A DNA stretch of 64,000 bases from Bacteroidales bacterium (GTDB lineage: Bacteria > Bacteroidota > Bacteroidia > Bacteroidales > UBA932): positions 1,910,178-1,974,177 of the forward strand of contig JALCKZ010000001.1 of assembly GCA_022647615.1 (NCBI GenBank). Reading direction: 5' to 3'. This document shows positions 1-9,308 of this stretch, piece after piece. Position 1 is the stretch's first letter; every line of letters starts with the position of its first letter. The notes beneath the pieces are model-generated. The model did no database searches, was not told where the DNA came from, and saw only the letters and a program-made list of their open reading frames with translations. The position numbers and the translations under genes are program-made.

Positions 1-1054
1 ATGAGACAACCGGAAGCGCCGGATAACCGCTAAAAATACTAACAGTCCCGCGGTCAGTACGGTAACTGTTGCCAAAGAAATTGGAGAAGAAAATACCCTC
101 TTTTACCAGCGCATTAAAATTAGGTGCAACTTCTGCAGGAGCACCAAGAGCGTTAATAAACCTTCCTCCAAAACTCTCCATTTCTATCAGAAGTATGTTA
201 GGCCGTTGCGTCTTTAACAGCGTATCCATCAATGCAGTAGAGTCTTTAGCCACAGATGCGGCAAAGGATTGTACACCAGTTCCGGCAGCAGGAAATAACT
301 GGCTCATAGCTGTATCAAAGTCGTCAGGTTTTAAGAACCTGTACTCCTTTGAGAAATCCGTACTCTTACCTATTGATGAAAGAAGACTAAAGGCCGGATT
401 TACCGCGCTATGGTTAAGATACTGGTCTTCTGAGAAGTACGCACGTCCGACATTCATAGTAGATTGCTTGACACCGCCGCGTATTGCAAGGAACAACAGG
501 CCGCCGCAACACAGTATAACAATGGTTCTCATCACTTTACGCTCAGGTGCCCTCTCCGTTGTGACAAAAGTATTGGAGCAAATTCTGTTCTGGTGCTTAT
601 ATATTATAAAGGCTACAACCAAGATTGCCAATACTCTTATGACTATATACCAGCTTGATACGCTGGCCATTGCATCTTTTGGAGAAGCCAGATAATTAAA
701 TACGGATGCATCCAGCTTGTAGTGCCAGAAAGGATAAAGTGAAATATCTGTGACAAAAATAATTGCTAGGATTGGTGCTATAATAACATGATAAGGGCGC
801 AAAACCTTGCGCATGTTAAAGTTGTTTGACATTGGCCACCAAATACTTACAAGGACAGCCAAAAAAGGGATTGCAGTTAGATAACCCGCCACGGATAAAT
901 CCATCGGGAGCCCATGCCACATTACCTGAACAAATTTTCCAAACCCGTAACGAGCCGTCCCTTCCGTAAAGGCTATAAAAAGAGGCTTTTGTACCAAAAA
1001 CAAAAGCACCCACCCAAAATAATACTGTATCAGGAATTCTAGTCTTCTCCGCAT
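1..1054 (-). CDS. LTA synthase family sulfatase-like membrane protein (3' end cut by window edge)
   Basis: The minus frame is open from an ATG at 1054 to the window edge, giving about 351 codons without a stop. The N-terminus (MRRRLEFLIQYYFGW) is followed by several hydrophobic segments, as in the five-helix membrane part of lipoteichoic-acid-synthase-like proteins. A soluble alkaline-phosphatase-fold domain then begins with NILLIEMESFGG and continues to FFGNSYRTDRGTVSIFSGYP, the region that holds the metal ligand Glu and the catalytic Thr of this family. In Gram-negative Bacteroidota such proteins are usually phosphoethanolamine or phosphoglycerol transferases or sulfatases acting on envelope glycans; the substrate cannot be told here. 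A TATATTTG -7-like box on the minus strand (1062-1069) lies only 8 bases before the start, so the mRNA may be nearly leaderless. Confidence 0.8.
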   Translation of the reverse strand, partial: MRRRLEFLIQYYFGWVLLFLVQKPLFIAFTEGTARYGFGKFVQVMWHGLPMDLSVAGYLTAIPFLAVLVSIWWPMSNNFNMRKVLRPYHVIIAPILAIIFVTDISLYPFWHYKLDASVFNYLASPKDAMASVSSWYIVIRVLAILVVAFIIYKHQNRICSNTFVTTERAPERKVMRTIVILCCGGLLFLAIRGGVKQSTMNVGRAYFSEDQYLNHSAVNPAFSLLSSIGKSTDFSKEYRFLKPDDFDTAMSQLFPAAGTGVQSFAASVAKDSTALMDTLLKTQRPNILLIEMESFGGRFINALGAPAEVAPNFNALVKEGIFFSNFFGNSYRTDRGTVSIFSGYPALPVVS

Positions 1055-1117
1055 ATCGGTGCAAATATAATAAAAGAAAATTTATGTAATTTTGCCGCAT
1101 CTTATAAAATCATCAAA

Positions 1118-3463
1118 ATGAAAGTATTAAAGGGTTTTCTGGCTGCTTTGTGCCTGCTGGTCTTTTCAGGCACGGCTAATGCTGTGCTCAGAGAGGATAA
1201 TTTGGATAAAACTATCGTGATGCTGTACTCAGACTTGTCTGCTTATCAGAATAATCTGGAGATGCATATAGCTCACTATAATGCTCAGCGACAGGAATAT
1301 AGGAATAGAATGTTTACTACTTTGGAGAACTGCCAGGAGTACGCTTTGATTCTTTATACGCAGGATGATTATTATTTGTTTGGGCTTGTTCAGGCCTGCC
1401 AGCAAATTAATGATGAGTATGCAAAGTTTGTGGAACAGAAGTATCCTTTTGTTGTCTGGAAAAATAATTTTAAAGATATTATCCAGAGATACAATAAGTT
1501 AGCTGAAGTGCTGGGACATATTTCCGATGCCGGGCTGACCGCTCAAGGCAAGGCTGATAAGCAAAAGTGCATAGATATCTGCAATTCCGTGAGCGGCAGA
1601 TTAGAGGCTTTTCATAATCTTCTGAACTTGGATAATCTTGAATATCAGGAGATAGCCGGAAGGATGAAAAAAATTCAAGACTATCAGGACAGCAGATTCA
1701 CACAAATAAAGAATAGGATTTTTCTTACAGGGAGCGGCTCTTATTTTTATACGCTTGGACATTTTGGAGAGAAATATAGAGAGGCTGCCGAGTCTTTTAC
1801 TCAAGAATACAGCGGAGGTCAAATGGCTTCTAAAGAGTGGCAAGCCAAGAGATTACAGGTTACTTTATACTCTCTTGGACTGCTGGCTATTGCAATAATA
1901 ATCTCATGGTTGCTGTTTGCTTTTGCTTTGCCCAAAAAAGTCAGGAATCATCCAAAGCGCAAATATTTTATTGCTTGCTCCTCTATAATAATGTTCGCCT
2001 TGCTGCTTTTGATTATAATCAACTGTTTTTTAACGCGCTACTATTTCATTGTTACAATGAGTATTGTAATGGAGCTGACCCTAATCATCGGAGTAATTTT
2101 GTCTTCTATTGTTTTGAGGCTCCCGACAGATAAAATTAGACAGGGCATTCTGCTCTATCTTGCTCCGGTACTGCTGGCTGTTGTGCTTGTAAGTTACAGA
2201 ATATTAATGGTTACAACTTACGTAGTAAGTTTCTCTTTGCCACTTGTTCTGCTAATATTTGCAACCCTTCACCTTGTTATTCTGCTAAGACGCAGCAATG
2301 GCGCAAATAGAGCCGACTCTCTTCTATCCTGGTTCTCATTTATTCTAACTATCGGGATACTAATACTTTCCTGGGCCGGCTACAGATTTCTGTCAATGGG
2401 GATTATGACATCCTGGCTGCTGCTGCTGGCATCAATTCTATTTACGCTGTGCCTGTATCATCTTCTAAATCTAGTCGCTAAATATAAAACCATGGAGGAG
2501 GAAGAAGATGCCTCAAAGAGAATTTTTACTTTCAGGAGGTGGTTTAATCCGCTGATGAAGAAACTTGTATTTCCGCTGATGTTTATTGGGTTGCTGGTTT
2601 TCAGCCTAATATGGGGTGCGGGAATTTTCAGCATGAGAGCGTGGATGACCGGCATGATAGGATATTGTTTTATTAATGTCCCCGATATGGCCTCAGTTTC
2701 ATTTGAGAAAATTCTGTATGTAATAGGACTTGGCTGCATATTTAACTACGTAATTTTTATGACAAGGAAGATTTTAATTACCATGTATGCAGAGAATTAT
2801 GAGGACAGCCACATTCCAATTTATGTAAAAATCGGAACCATTCTGGCCTGGCTGATTTATGCATTTTGCGTAATATTTATTTTACAGCTTAATAATAAGG
2901 GACTTATTGCGGCACTTGGAGGTGCAGGAATGGGCATTGGCTTTGCGCTGAAGGATGCAATTAATAATCTATTCTGCGGTATCTCCCTGATGATGGGAAG
3001 AGTACACAAGGGAGACTGGGTAGAGTGCGACGGATATCGCGGAAAAATAGTAGATATAGGTATGGATTCCAGTACATTAGAGACAGAGGAAGGCTCCATA
3101 ATTACATTCCTTAATGAGCAGCTGTTCTCCAAGAACTTTATGAATCTAACTAAGAATCACCAATTTGAGCTGAGCGATATCTCCATAAACGTAAAATACG
3201 GAGAGAACATAGATAAGGCCCGCGAGCTTTTGCTGGAGGAATTGCTCAAGCTTAAATGCATTGCTCCTGGCAGGCCGCCAAAAGTTCTGCTTACGGACTT
3301 TACCGAGAGCAGCGTCAGGCTTACGGTTTACGCATGGACGCCTGTAAGTGAAATTTATACGGCTCATGCTGCCATACGTGAGACAATCTATAGGGTCTTT
3401 AGCAATAACCACATAGAGATTCCTTACCCGCAACAGGATATCAGGATTATTCAAAGCAAATAA
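1118..3463 (+). CDS. Large MscS-type mechanosensitive channel with periplasmic N-terminal domain
   Basis: A 781-residue protein. It has a signal peptide ending near residue 22 (TANA), a helical extracytoplasmic domain of about 200 residues, about ten membrane segments between residues 245 and 600, and a C-terminal MscS core. The core is recognised by GGAGMGIGFALKDAINNLFCG, the pore-lining TM3 with its Gly/Ala packing, then the beta domain (GDWVECDGYRGKIVDIG). The layout matches long KefA/YbdG-like channels rather than the roughly 290-residue MscS. Its role is release of solutes on hypo-osmotic shock; the extra N-terminal domain may gate or sense something else. The stop codon runs straight into the inverted repeat at 3462. 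Start: ATG 1118, which gives a clean signal peptide. Confidence 0.85.
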   Translation: MKVLKGFLAALCLLVFSGTANAVLREDNLDKTIVMLYSDLSAYQNNLEMHIAHYNAQRQEYRNRMFTTLENCQEYALILYTQDDYYLFGLVQACQQINDEYAKFVEQKYPFVVWKNNFKDIIQRYNKLAEVLGHISDAGLTAQGKADKQKCIDICNSVSGRLEAFHNLLNLDNLEYQEIAGRMKKIQDYQDSRFTQIKNRIFLTGSGSYFYTLGHFGEKYREAAESFTQEYSGGQMASKEWQAKRLQVTLYSLGLLAIAIIISWLLFAFALPKKVRNHPKRKYFIACSSIIMFALLLLIIINCFLTRYYFIVTMSIVMELTLIIGVILSSIVLRLPTDKIRQGILLYLAPVLLAVVLVSYRILMVTTYVVSFSLPLVLLIFATLHLVILLRRSNGANRADSLLSWFSFILTIGILILSWAGYRFLSMGIMTSWLLLLASILFTLCLYHLLNLVAKYKTMEEEEDASKRIFTFRRWFNPLMKKLVFPLMFIGLLVFSLIWGAGIFSMRAWMTGMIGYCFINVPDMASVSFEKILYVIGLGCIFNYVIFMTRKILITMYAENYEDSHIPIYVKIGTILAWLIYAFCVIFILQLNNKGLIAALGGAGMGIGFALKDAINNLFCGISLMMGRVHKGDWVECDGYRGKIVDIGMDSSTLETEEGSIITFLNEQLFSKNFMNLTKNHQFELSDISINVKYGENIDKARELLLEELLKLKCIAPGRPPKVLLTDFTESSVRLTVYAWTPVSEIYTAHAAIRETIYRVFSNNHIEIPYPQQDIRIIQSK

Positions 3464-3596
3464 AAATATAACCGCAATGCCCTCTGCGAGTGATTGAGCG
3501 AGTGCGTTTCGTACGAGCAATGGTTTTCTTCAGAAAATCATTAGCGAGAAGTAAGCCAGAGCGAAACACCGCAGAGGGCATTGCGGTTATATTTTT
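3462..3596. repeat. Structured intergenic repeat, copy 1: 27-bp inverted arms around a 74-base core
   Basis: Perfect 27-bp inverted arms (3462-3488 and 3570-3596; sequence AATATAACCGCAATGCCCTC...) enclose a core at 3494-3567 that is 73/74 identical to a second copy at 36392-36465. The core itself can fold: gtttcg (3506 region) with cgaaac at its end, and aatggtttt with aaaatcatt around cttcag. The arms share nothing with the arms of copy 2. It sits at the 3' end of the MscS gene and could also end transcription. Confidence 0.8.
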
Positions 3597-3625
3597 TGCA
3601 TAGAATAGAAATTTGCGTAACTTTG
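3595..3625 (+). promoter_or_regulatory. Bacteroidota-type promoter for the WYL regulator
   Basis: TTTG at 3595-3598, 19 bases, then TAACTTTG at 3618-3625, matching the Bacteroidota sigma consensus TTTG-N19/20-TAnnTTTG. The predicted transcript starts near 3631 and carries a small leader hairpin (tgccgc / gcggcg, about 3638-3656) before ATG 3670. The -33 element overlaps the right arm of the repeat. Confidence 0.65.
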
Positions 3626-3669
3626 TTGCGTAGTTAATGCCGCAGCTAAGCGGCGCAAATTTTTAAAGT

Positions 3670-4779
3670 ATGGCAGTATCTTCAAATGCTCTGTTAAGAC
3701 ATATCACAATTGACGCGTGCCTGAGGGATACGCAAAACAAGTACTCACTTTTGGACCTTATAAACGCCTGTACAAAAGCGGTTAAAGAGAACAGCAAGGT
3801 TAAGCTTAAGGATAATTTTATCGTATCCACCCGCACCGTGCAGCTGGATTTGCAGTTCATGAGGGACAAAAAACGCGGCTACAACGCCCCTATCGTGGTC
3901 TATGAGCAAAAATATTATAAGTACAAAGACCCGAATTATTCCATTGGCAACGCAAACGTTAAGCAGACCAATCTTGAGCCCCTATCAGATATTGCAGAGG
4001 CTTTGCGCAGATACTCCAGAATTGAAGGGATGGAGTCTTTAAAAGGTTCCGTTGAACTTATCCAGGAGGTCATTGATACAAAGGTAAACGGAGGCAGCAA
4101 AAAAATTTCCTACCAGCAGATAGAGAATCCGTCGGGAGGCCAATTCTTTGATATTATCAAGGATGCTACTATCCACCGCAAAGTGCTGAGTCTCAGCTGT
4201 ACAGAGGCAACAAGCACCGCCGCGGAACAGGTTATTTTTTACCCGCTTTATATGAAGGAATACCTTAACCGTTGGTACGCAATAGGTTATGAGGACGGCA
4301 AAGAGGGACTTCACGTCATTCCGCTGGAGAGCGTAACAAGTTATTCTTATGCAATTCTCCCTTTCCCTCCTAACTATGATTTTAATCCCGACAGTTATTT
4401 TAAAGATATAATAGGAGTAACAAAGCCGTCGGGAGCTGTAAAAGAAGATATTACATTAAATGTAGGAAGCGCCCTGGCACCCTACATGACTCTGAATCCT
4501 GTCCACCCTAGCCAAAAGCTTGTGAGCAAGGAGGATAACGGGGATTGCGTCTTTAAAATCAGCATAGTGCCTAACGATGAATTCTACAGGCTGGTATTTG
4601 AAAGTCAGCCAAACATAACTGTTGCGGCTCCTAAATCAGTTGGTATTGAGGTTAATAAGAGGAGCAGTGACATTATGAAATTGCTGCCGACCTATGAAGA
4701 GCCGGAAAAGCCGAAGCATGAGCCTAAAAAGAAGAAGGCTCCAAAGACTGAACCTGACTTGTTTGGTGGATTGTTCTAA
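3670..4779 (+). CDS. WYL-domain transcriptional regulator
   Basis: A 369-residue cytoplasmic protein. Residues 1-75 form an HTH-like DNA-binding region (ISTRTVQLDLQFMRD resembles the recognition helix of DeoR/YafY-type winged helices). Residues about 160-250 form the ligand-sensing WYL domain, with VIFYPLYMKEYLNRWYAIGY as its hallmark. A WCX-like region follows (about 260-340), and the last 25 residues are a Lys/Pro-rich tail. WYL proteins sense nucleic acids or nucleotides and often control DNA-damage or defence genes; no defence genes are next to this one. It has its own promoter and no obvious co-transcribed partner except the dipeptidase 14 bases downstream. Confidence 0.8.
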   Translation: MAVSSNALLRHITIDACLRDTQNKYSLLDLINACTKAVKENSKVKLKDNFIVSTRTVQLDLQFMRDKKRGYNAPIVVYEQKYYKYKDPNYSIGNANVKQTNLEPLSDIAEALRRYSRIEGMESLKGSVELIQEVIDTKVNGGSKKISYQQIENPSGGQFFDIIKDATIHRKVLSLSCTEATSTAAEQVIFYPLYMKEYLNRWYAIGYEDGKEGLHVIPLESVTSYSYAILPFPPNYDFNPDSYFKDIIGVTKPSGAVKEDITLNVGSALAPYMTLNPVHPSQKLVSKEDNGDCVFKISIVPNDEFYRLVFESQPNITVAAPKSVGIEVNKRSSDIMKLLPTYEEPEKPKHEPKKKKAPKTEPDLFGGLF

Positions 4780-4793
4780 AATAATAATTGATA

Positions 4794-5492
4794 ATGAAAA
4801 AATTTCTGTTTCTAATATCCGCATTTGTAATCTTCTCCGCATCAGCACTTTTTGCACAGAAGAAGAACCCTTATAACCTTGACATTGTAAACTCCATGCT
4901 GTATTACAAGCAGCTTGTTAAGGAGAATCCGGATAATGAACTTGTTGATTTGCAAAAGTTAGTACCTAATATAAAATTGGATGTAAGGTATGCGACATCC
5001 CATAATTTTACAGGCAAGCCCATCTACACTCATGCCCGCGCATTTCTTAGGAAGCCCGCTGCGGAAAAATTGCTGGCGGTTCAGAAAGAGCTGAATGCAA
5101 AGGGGTTAGGACTTGTTATATGGGATGCCTACAGACCTTACGCAGGCACTTTAAGATTTTTTGAAGTTTGTCCGGACTCAACGTTCTGCGCAAGTCCGAC
5201 AACAGGCTCAATCCACAACAGAGGCTGCGCCGTTGATCTCACCGTATGTGATTTAAATACAGGCAAATATTTGGACATGGGCACTGACTTTGATTCTTTC
5301 TCAGACTCAGCCTACCGTGCATTTAAAGGCCTGACTCCTGCACAACTATCTAATAGAAAGATGTTTGAAAGCGTCATGGTTAAACATGGTTTTAAACCTC
5401 TTTCTTCTGAATGGTGGCATTATGATTTGCTGGAAAACAAAAAATATCCCATCACTGATTTATCTTTTGAGGAATTAGAGGAACTAGAGTAA
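4794..5492 (+). CDS. D-alanyl-D-alanine dipeptidase, VanX/DdpX family (peptidase M15D), secreted
   Basis: A 232-residue zinc peptidase with a signal peptide ending near residue 22 (SALFAQ). The zinc-binding motifs of M15D are intact: SIHNRGCAVD (His141, Asp148) and EWWHYD (catalytic Glu206, zinc ligand His209). It hydrolyses D-Ala-D-Ala dipeptides in the periplasm, for cell-wall turnover or dipeptide use. Without vanH/vanA-like neighbours it is not a glycopeptide-resistance cassette. The ATG at 4794 is preferred over the in-frame TTG at 4788 because it begins the signal peptide (MKKFLFLISA). Confidence 0.88.
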   Translation: MKKFLFLISAFVIFSASALFAQKKNPYNLDIVNSMLYYKQLVKENPDNELVDLQKLVPNIKLDVRYATSHNFTGKPIYTHARAFLRKPAAEKLLAVQKELNAKGLGLVIWDAYRPYAGTLRFFEVCPDSTFCASPTTGSIHNRGCAVDLTVCDLNTGKYLDMGTDFDSFSDSAYRAFKGLTPAQLSNRKMFESVMVKHGFKPLSSEWWHYDLLENKKYPITDLSFEELEELE

Positions 5493-5577
5493 AACTGCAT
5501 TACAATTAATTTATTTTTAGTATTTTAGTACGCTTATTTAAGTACATTGAATTATTAACTAAAGATTTGTAATTTGT

Positions 5578-6171
5578 ATGACAGGCATACTAGACTATAA
5601 AACAGGTAATTTGGGGTCCGTTGAGAATGCTCTTAAGAGAATTAAAGAGGAGTATGTCATTTCTTCAGAGAAGAACACGCTTGCAAAGTGCGACCATATA
5701 ATTCTTCCGGGTGTCGGCGATGCAAAGTGGGCTATGGAAAATCTGAGCAAATCTAACCTTATAGATACAATTAAAAGTTTCAGGCAGCCCGTTTTGGGTA
5801 TCTGCCTTGGAATGCAGTTGTTGTGCAAGCACTCAGAAGAGAGTGACACTGAGTGCCTTGGAATATTCAACAATATGGTTTGCAAATTCCCGTCCAATAT
5901 GCCTGAGGAATTTAAAGTTCCGCATGTAGGCTGGGATAATATGACAGATTTGAAGTCCCCTTTGTATGATGGAATAAAAGAGGATACTTTTTTCTATTAC
6001 GTTCACTCCTACTATGCAAATGTGAATGAGAACACAATTGCCGTTTGTAATTACGGAATTAAATTTGGTGCGTCTTTGAAAAAGGACAACTTCATGGGAT
6101 GCCAGTTCCATCCGGAAAAGAGCGGTTTGGCCGGGGAGAAGATTTTGCGCAACTTTTTGAAAATGAAATAA
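5578..6171 (+). CDS. hisH: Imidazole glycerol phosphate synthase, glutamine amidotransferase subunit
   Basis: A 197-residue class I glutaminase that passes ammonia to HisF for histidine and AICAR formation. The catalytic triad is visible: Cys76 in GICLGMQ, and His178 and Glu180 in FHPEKSG. The oxyanion region (ILPGVGDA) and the N-terminal DYKTGNLGSV are typical. It is first of a short histidine block, hisH-hisA-hisF, with hisA 59 bases downstream. The other histidine genes are not in this window, so the pathway is split or starts elsewhere. The CTGTCGGGA motif lies 6 bases after its stop codon. Confidence 0.95.
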   Translation: MTGILDYKTGNLGSVENALKRIKEEYVISSEKNTLAKCDHIILPGVGDAKWAMENLSKSNLIDTIKSFRQPVLGICLGMQLLCKHSEESDTECLGIFNNMVCKFPSNMPEEFKVPHVGWDNMTDLKSPLYDGIKEDTFFYYVHSYYANVNENTIAVCNYGIKFGASLKKDNFMGCQFHPEKSGLAGEKILRNFLKMK

Positions 6172-6230
6172 TAAGAACTGTCGGGAGGAAAATAATATAT
6201 ATCGCGACAGAGCATAAATAGAGACTAATT

Positions 6231-6998
6231 ATGATAGAAATAATTCCCGCAATAGATGTGATGAACGGCAAATGCGTTAGACTGAGCCAGGGAGATTTTT
6301 CAAGGATAAAGACATATTCAGAAGACCCCGTTGAGGTTGCAAAAGGCTATGAGGATTGCGGAGTTAAGCGCATCCATCTTATTGATTTACAGGGAGCAAA
6401 AAGCAATTCTCCGGTAATATTTGACACTCTTCTGGCAATAGCCAGCAAAACTAATTTGCTTATAGAATTTGGAGGAGGAATCAAAACAAGAAATTCATTA
6501 AGAGATGCTCTTGACAGCGGCGCAGACAGAGTAATTTGCGGCAGCATTGCTGCAACGGAACCCAACGTATTCACCTATTGGCTAGATTGTTTTGGAGGTG
6601 AGAAGGTTGTTCTTGGCGCAGATATTAAAGAGAATAAAATAGCCATCAAAGGTTGGAGGGAGTCAACGGATAAGACTGCAGATGAGCTCATTAGGCTATA
6701 CTTGCAGGAAGGGCTAAAGTACGCCGTGGTTACAGATATTTCTAAGGACGGAATGCTTGCAGGACCTTCTTTGGAAATGTACAGGGAGCTTGGAGGAAAA
6801 TATCCAAGGCTTAAAATTATTGCCAGCGGCGGAATCAGCAGCATGCAAGACATTGAAGATCTTAATGATATAAATGTTCCTGCTGCAATAGTGGGAAAGG
6901 CAATTTATGAAGGACATATTACCATTGAACAGATAAGGGAATATAACAAATCAAATGCTCCAGCAGATGAATCTGCAGAAAACACTGATAATAAATAA
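6231..6998 (+). CDS. hisA: 1-(5-phosphoribosyl)-5-[(5-phosphoribosylamino)methylideneamino]imidazole-4-carboxamide isomerase
   Basis: A 255-residue TIM-barrel isomerase of the fourth histidine step (ProFAR to PRFAR). The conserved start IIPAIDVMNGKCVRL carries the catalytic Asp9; the second acid lies in GADIKENKIAIKGW, and the phosphate-binding loops are IEFGGGIKT and IIASGGISS. The C-terminus has a short acidic tail (NAPADESAENTDNK) beyond the usual end. hisF starts 3 bases after the stop codon, so the two are translationally close. Confidence 0.95.
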   Translation: MIEIIPAIDVMNGKCVRLSQGDFSRIKTYSEDPVEVAKGYEDCGVKRIHLIDLQGAKSNSPVIFDTLLAIASKTNLLIEFGGGIKTRNSLRDALDSGADRVICGSIAATEPNVFTYWLDCFGGEKVVLGADIKENKIAIKGWRESTDKTADELIRLYLQEGLKYAVVTDISKDGMLAGPSLEMYRELGGKYPRLKIIASGGISSMQDIEDLNDINVPAAIVGKAIYEGHITIEQIREYNKSNAPADESAENTDNK

Positions 6999-7001
6999 TT
7001 T

Positions 7002-7787
7002 ATGTTAGCAAAGAGAATTATTCCATGCTTGGATGTTCACGATGGAAAAACTGTAAAAGGTGTGAATTTTGTCCGCATGGTAAATGTTGGAGATCCCGTT
7101 GAGCTGGCCAGGGCATACTCGTATGATGGTGCAGATGAGCTTGTGTTTCTGGATATTAGCGCAACGTTGGAGGGCAGAAGAACATTTCTTGGGCTGGTAA
7201 AAAAGATAGCGAGAAATATAGATATTCCGTTTACCGTTGGCGGAGGAATTTCATCAATGGATGATGCGGCAAGGTTGCTGGATGCCGGAGCAGACAAAGT
7301 TTCTATCTGCACGGCTATAGTAAATAATCCGCAGTTAATTAGCGATTTAGCAAAGCGATACGGCTCTCAATTTGTAGTAGCCGCAATAGATGCAAAGCAA
7401 GTAAACGGCATCTGGAGAGTGACAACAAATGCAGGGACAAAATATTCAAACAAGGAGATGTTTAGCTGGGCTAAGGAGGCGGAAGATAGAGGAGCCGGAG
7501 AAATTCTGTTTACATCCATGGATAATGACGGAACAGAGTTTGGCTATGCTTGTGAGCCTTGCCGCAAATTAGCTGATTTAGTGCATGTTCCTGTGATTGC
7601 CAGCGGCGGCGCAGGAAGCATTCAAGACATAGAAGACGTTCTGACAAAGGGCGGTGCTGATGCTGCAATGGCAGCCGGAGTGTTCCATTATGGCAAAATC
7701 AGGATTCCGAAACTTAAGAAACATCTAAGAGAAGATGGCATTACAGTCAGATATATCTACGGCATAGATAATTACGGAGAAGAATAA
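7002..7787 (+). CDS. hisF: Imidazole glycerol phosphate synthase, cyclase subunit
   Basis: A 261-residue TIM barrel, full length for the family. The N-terminal AKRIIPCLDVHDGKTVKG contains catalytic Asp11; the second catalytic Asp lies in VVAAIDAKQVNG, and the phosphate loops are FTVGGGISS and VIASGGAGS. It uses ammonia made by HisH to convert PRFAR to imidazole glycerol phosphate and AICAR. It follows hisA by 3 bases and precedes a HAD phosphatase gene by 12 bases. Confidence 0.96.
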   Translation: MLAKRIIPCLDVHDGKTVKGVNFVRMVNVGDPVELARAYSYDGADELVFLDISATLEGRRTFLGLVKKIARNIDIPFTVGGGISSMDDAARLLDAGADKVSICTAIVNNPQLISDLAKRYGSQFVVAAIDAKQVNGIWRVTTNAGTKYSNKEMFSWAKEAEDRGAGEILFTSMDNDGTEFGYACEPCRKLADLVHVPVIASGGAGSIQDIEDVLTKGGADAAMAAGVFHYGKIRIPKLKKHLREDGITVRYIYGIDNYGEE

Positions 7788-7799
7788 ATTCACCAATAT

Positions 7800-8639
7800 A
7801 TGAAAGCATCTGACAAACCGATAGTTGCGCTGATATATGATTTTGACGGCACACTTGCTCCCGGCAATATGCAGGAGTACTCTTTTATTAAATCTATCGG
7901 GAAAACAGCAGATGAATTTTGGTCTGAGTCCCACAGAATGGCTGATACTCAGGATGCCGACGGCATTTTGATTTACATGCTGTTGATGTTGGATGAGGCG
8001 CGCAAGAAAAACATTTCACTCACCAGGGAGAGTTTTATGAAGTTTGGAAAGGATGTCAGATTTTTCCCCGGAGTTGAGAGCTGGTTTAAAAGAATTAAGG
8101 AGATTGGCAAACAGGAGGGCGTTATAATTGAACATTATATCAACTCTTCCGGATTACTGGAAATCCTTGAGGGAATGAAGATTGCAAAGGAGTTTAAGGC
8201 AATATTCGCCAGTTCCTATTACTATAGCAAAAAGGGAAATGCCATCTGGCCTGCTGCCGCAGTCAACTACACCAACAAGACTCAATTTCTATTTAAGATT
8301 AACAAGGGTATCCTTAATATTCACGACAGCGAAAAAATAAATGAGTCCATGCCTGAGGATGAGAAGCGAGTAGCGTTTTCAAATATGATTTATTTTGGAG
8401 ACGGAGAGACTGACGTACCTTGCATGAAGTTAACAAAACAGCTTGGAGGTTCCTCTATAGCAGTCTACAATCCAGGTATTTACAATAAAAAAATCATCGC
8501 ACAGGAGCTGCTGGACCAGCAGCGCGTAAACTACATCTGCCCGGCCGATTATCGCGCCGGAAAAAAGATGGAAATGCTGGTAAAGACTATTATCCGCAAG
8601 ATTAAAGCTGATGATGATTTGTCAAAAATTTCTCTTTAA
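7800..8639 (+). CDS. HAD-superfamily phosphatase of unknown substrate
   Basis: A 279-residue hydrolase. HAD motif I is YDFDGTLAP (nucleophile Asp near residue 16) and motif IV is FGDGETDVPCMK (near 200), with a helical C1-type cap between. It resembles phosphoserine-phosphatase-like HAD proteins annotated only as hydrolases. Its position 12 bases after hisF allows a role as histidinol-phosphate phosphatase, but that step is usually done by HisB-type HAD or PHP enzymes, so this is only a guess from context. Its last 38 bases overlap the convergent gene on the other strand. Confidence 0.75.
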   Translation: MKASDKPIVALIYDFDGTLAPGNMQEYSFIKSIGKTADEFWSESHRMADTQDADGILIYMLLMLDEARKKNISLTRESFMKFGKDVRFFPGVESWFKRIKEIGKQEGVIIEHYINSSGLLEILEGMKIAKEFKAIFASSYYYSKKGNAIWPAAAVNYTNKTQFLFKINKGILNIHDSEKINESMPEDEKRVAFSNMIYFGDGETDVPCMKLTKQLGGSSIAVYNPGIYNKKIIAQELLDQQRVNYICPADYRAGKKMEMLVKTIIRKIKADDDLSKISL

Positions 8640-9276
8640 TTACACTAGCTATTATTTCTGCGCAACCCTCTGAAGTGAAGGTAGTTGAATCTAGGCACAT
8701 ATCATAAGATTCAGCTTTGCCCCAAGTCTTCATTGTGTAATTATTATAGTAATTAGCTCTTTTCTTGTCCCCTTTATCCAGAAGTTCAGAGATTTTTTCA
8801 TCTGAAAGTTTCTCTATTCCGTCTAATTTTTTATTGAGCTTTACTCTGGATATTCTATCTGATTTTGAAGCAGTTATAAAGACAGATATACCGTTGGGAT
8901 TATCCCTTAAGATATAATCAGAACAGCGTCCCATAAAAATTGCAGACCCCTTCTCTGCAATTTCTGCAATCACTCCGCTCTCAATCTTGTACAATGCAGA
9001 ACTATCCAGCACGGTGGATGTAAAGAAATTTGAAAATCCTTCTGCCAAAGAACTAAACCCAAACATACTTCCCCTACTCTCAATCACCTTATTTTCATCA
9101 ACTTTCTCAAACAATTCCGGATTAAGCCCGCTCTCTTTAGAAGCCTCCATAAGGAGCTCTTTATCATAAACGGGAACATTAAATTTCTTTCCCAAAATTT
9201 TAGCAATTTCAAGTCCGCCGGCTCCTATTTGTCGTCCGATGCTTACGTAAAAAAAATTATTGTCTGACATATCCAT
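8602..9276 (-). CDS. Cytidylate kinase-like family protein
   Basis: A 224-residue P-loop-fold protein of the cytidylate-kinase-like family. The N-terminus (FFYVSIGRQIGAGGLEIAKILG) holds a variant P-loop, followed by a PVYDKELL segment that resembles the nucleoside-monophosphate-binding part of CMP kinases. Members are common in anaerobes and lack a proven substrate; a bona fide cmk would be expected elsewhere. The ATG at 9276 (or 9270) is preferred to the TTG at 9279. Its 3' end overlaps the convergent HAD gene by 38 bp, so its stop codon lies inside that gene. Confidence 0.75.
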   Translation of the reverse strand: MDMSDNNFFYVSIGRQIGAGGLEIAKILGKKFNVPVYDKELLMEASKESGLNPELFEKVDENKVIESRGSMFGFSSLAEGFSNFFTSTVLDSSALYKIESGVIAEIAEKGSAIFMGRCSDYILRDNPNGISVFITASKSDRISRVKLNKKLDGIEKLSDEKISELLDKGDKKRANYYNNYTMKTWGKAESYDMCLDSTTFTSEGCAEIIASVIKEKFLTNHHQL

Positions 9277-9308
9277 CAATATATGAGTTAACTAATGAAA
9301 TAATCTTT

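Noticed and set aside
69..695. Open plus-strand frame of 208 codons
   Set aside because: It lies opposite the sulfatase-like gene, whose minus frame shows clear family motifs; the plus frame has no recognisable domain.
3463..3600. Simple intrinsic terminator at the end of the MscS gene
   Set aside because: The arms could act that way, but the 80-base inner part is shared with another locus, so repeat is the better label.
4794..5492. Vancomycin-resistance vanX
   Set aside because: Family match is real but there is no vanH, vanA or vanRS neighbour; a cell-wall turnover role is more likely.
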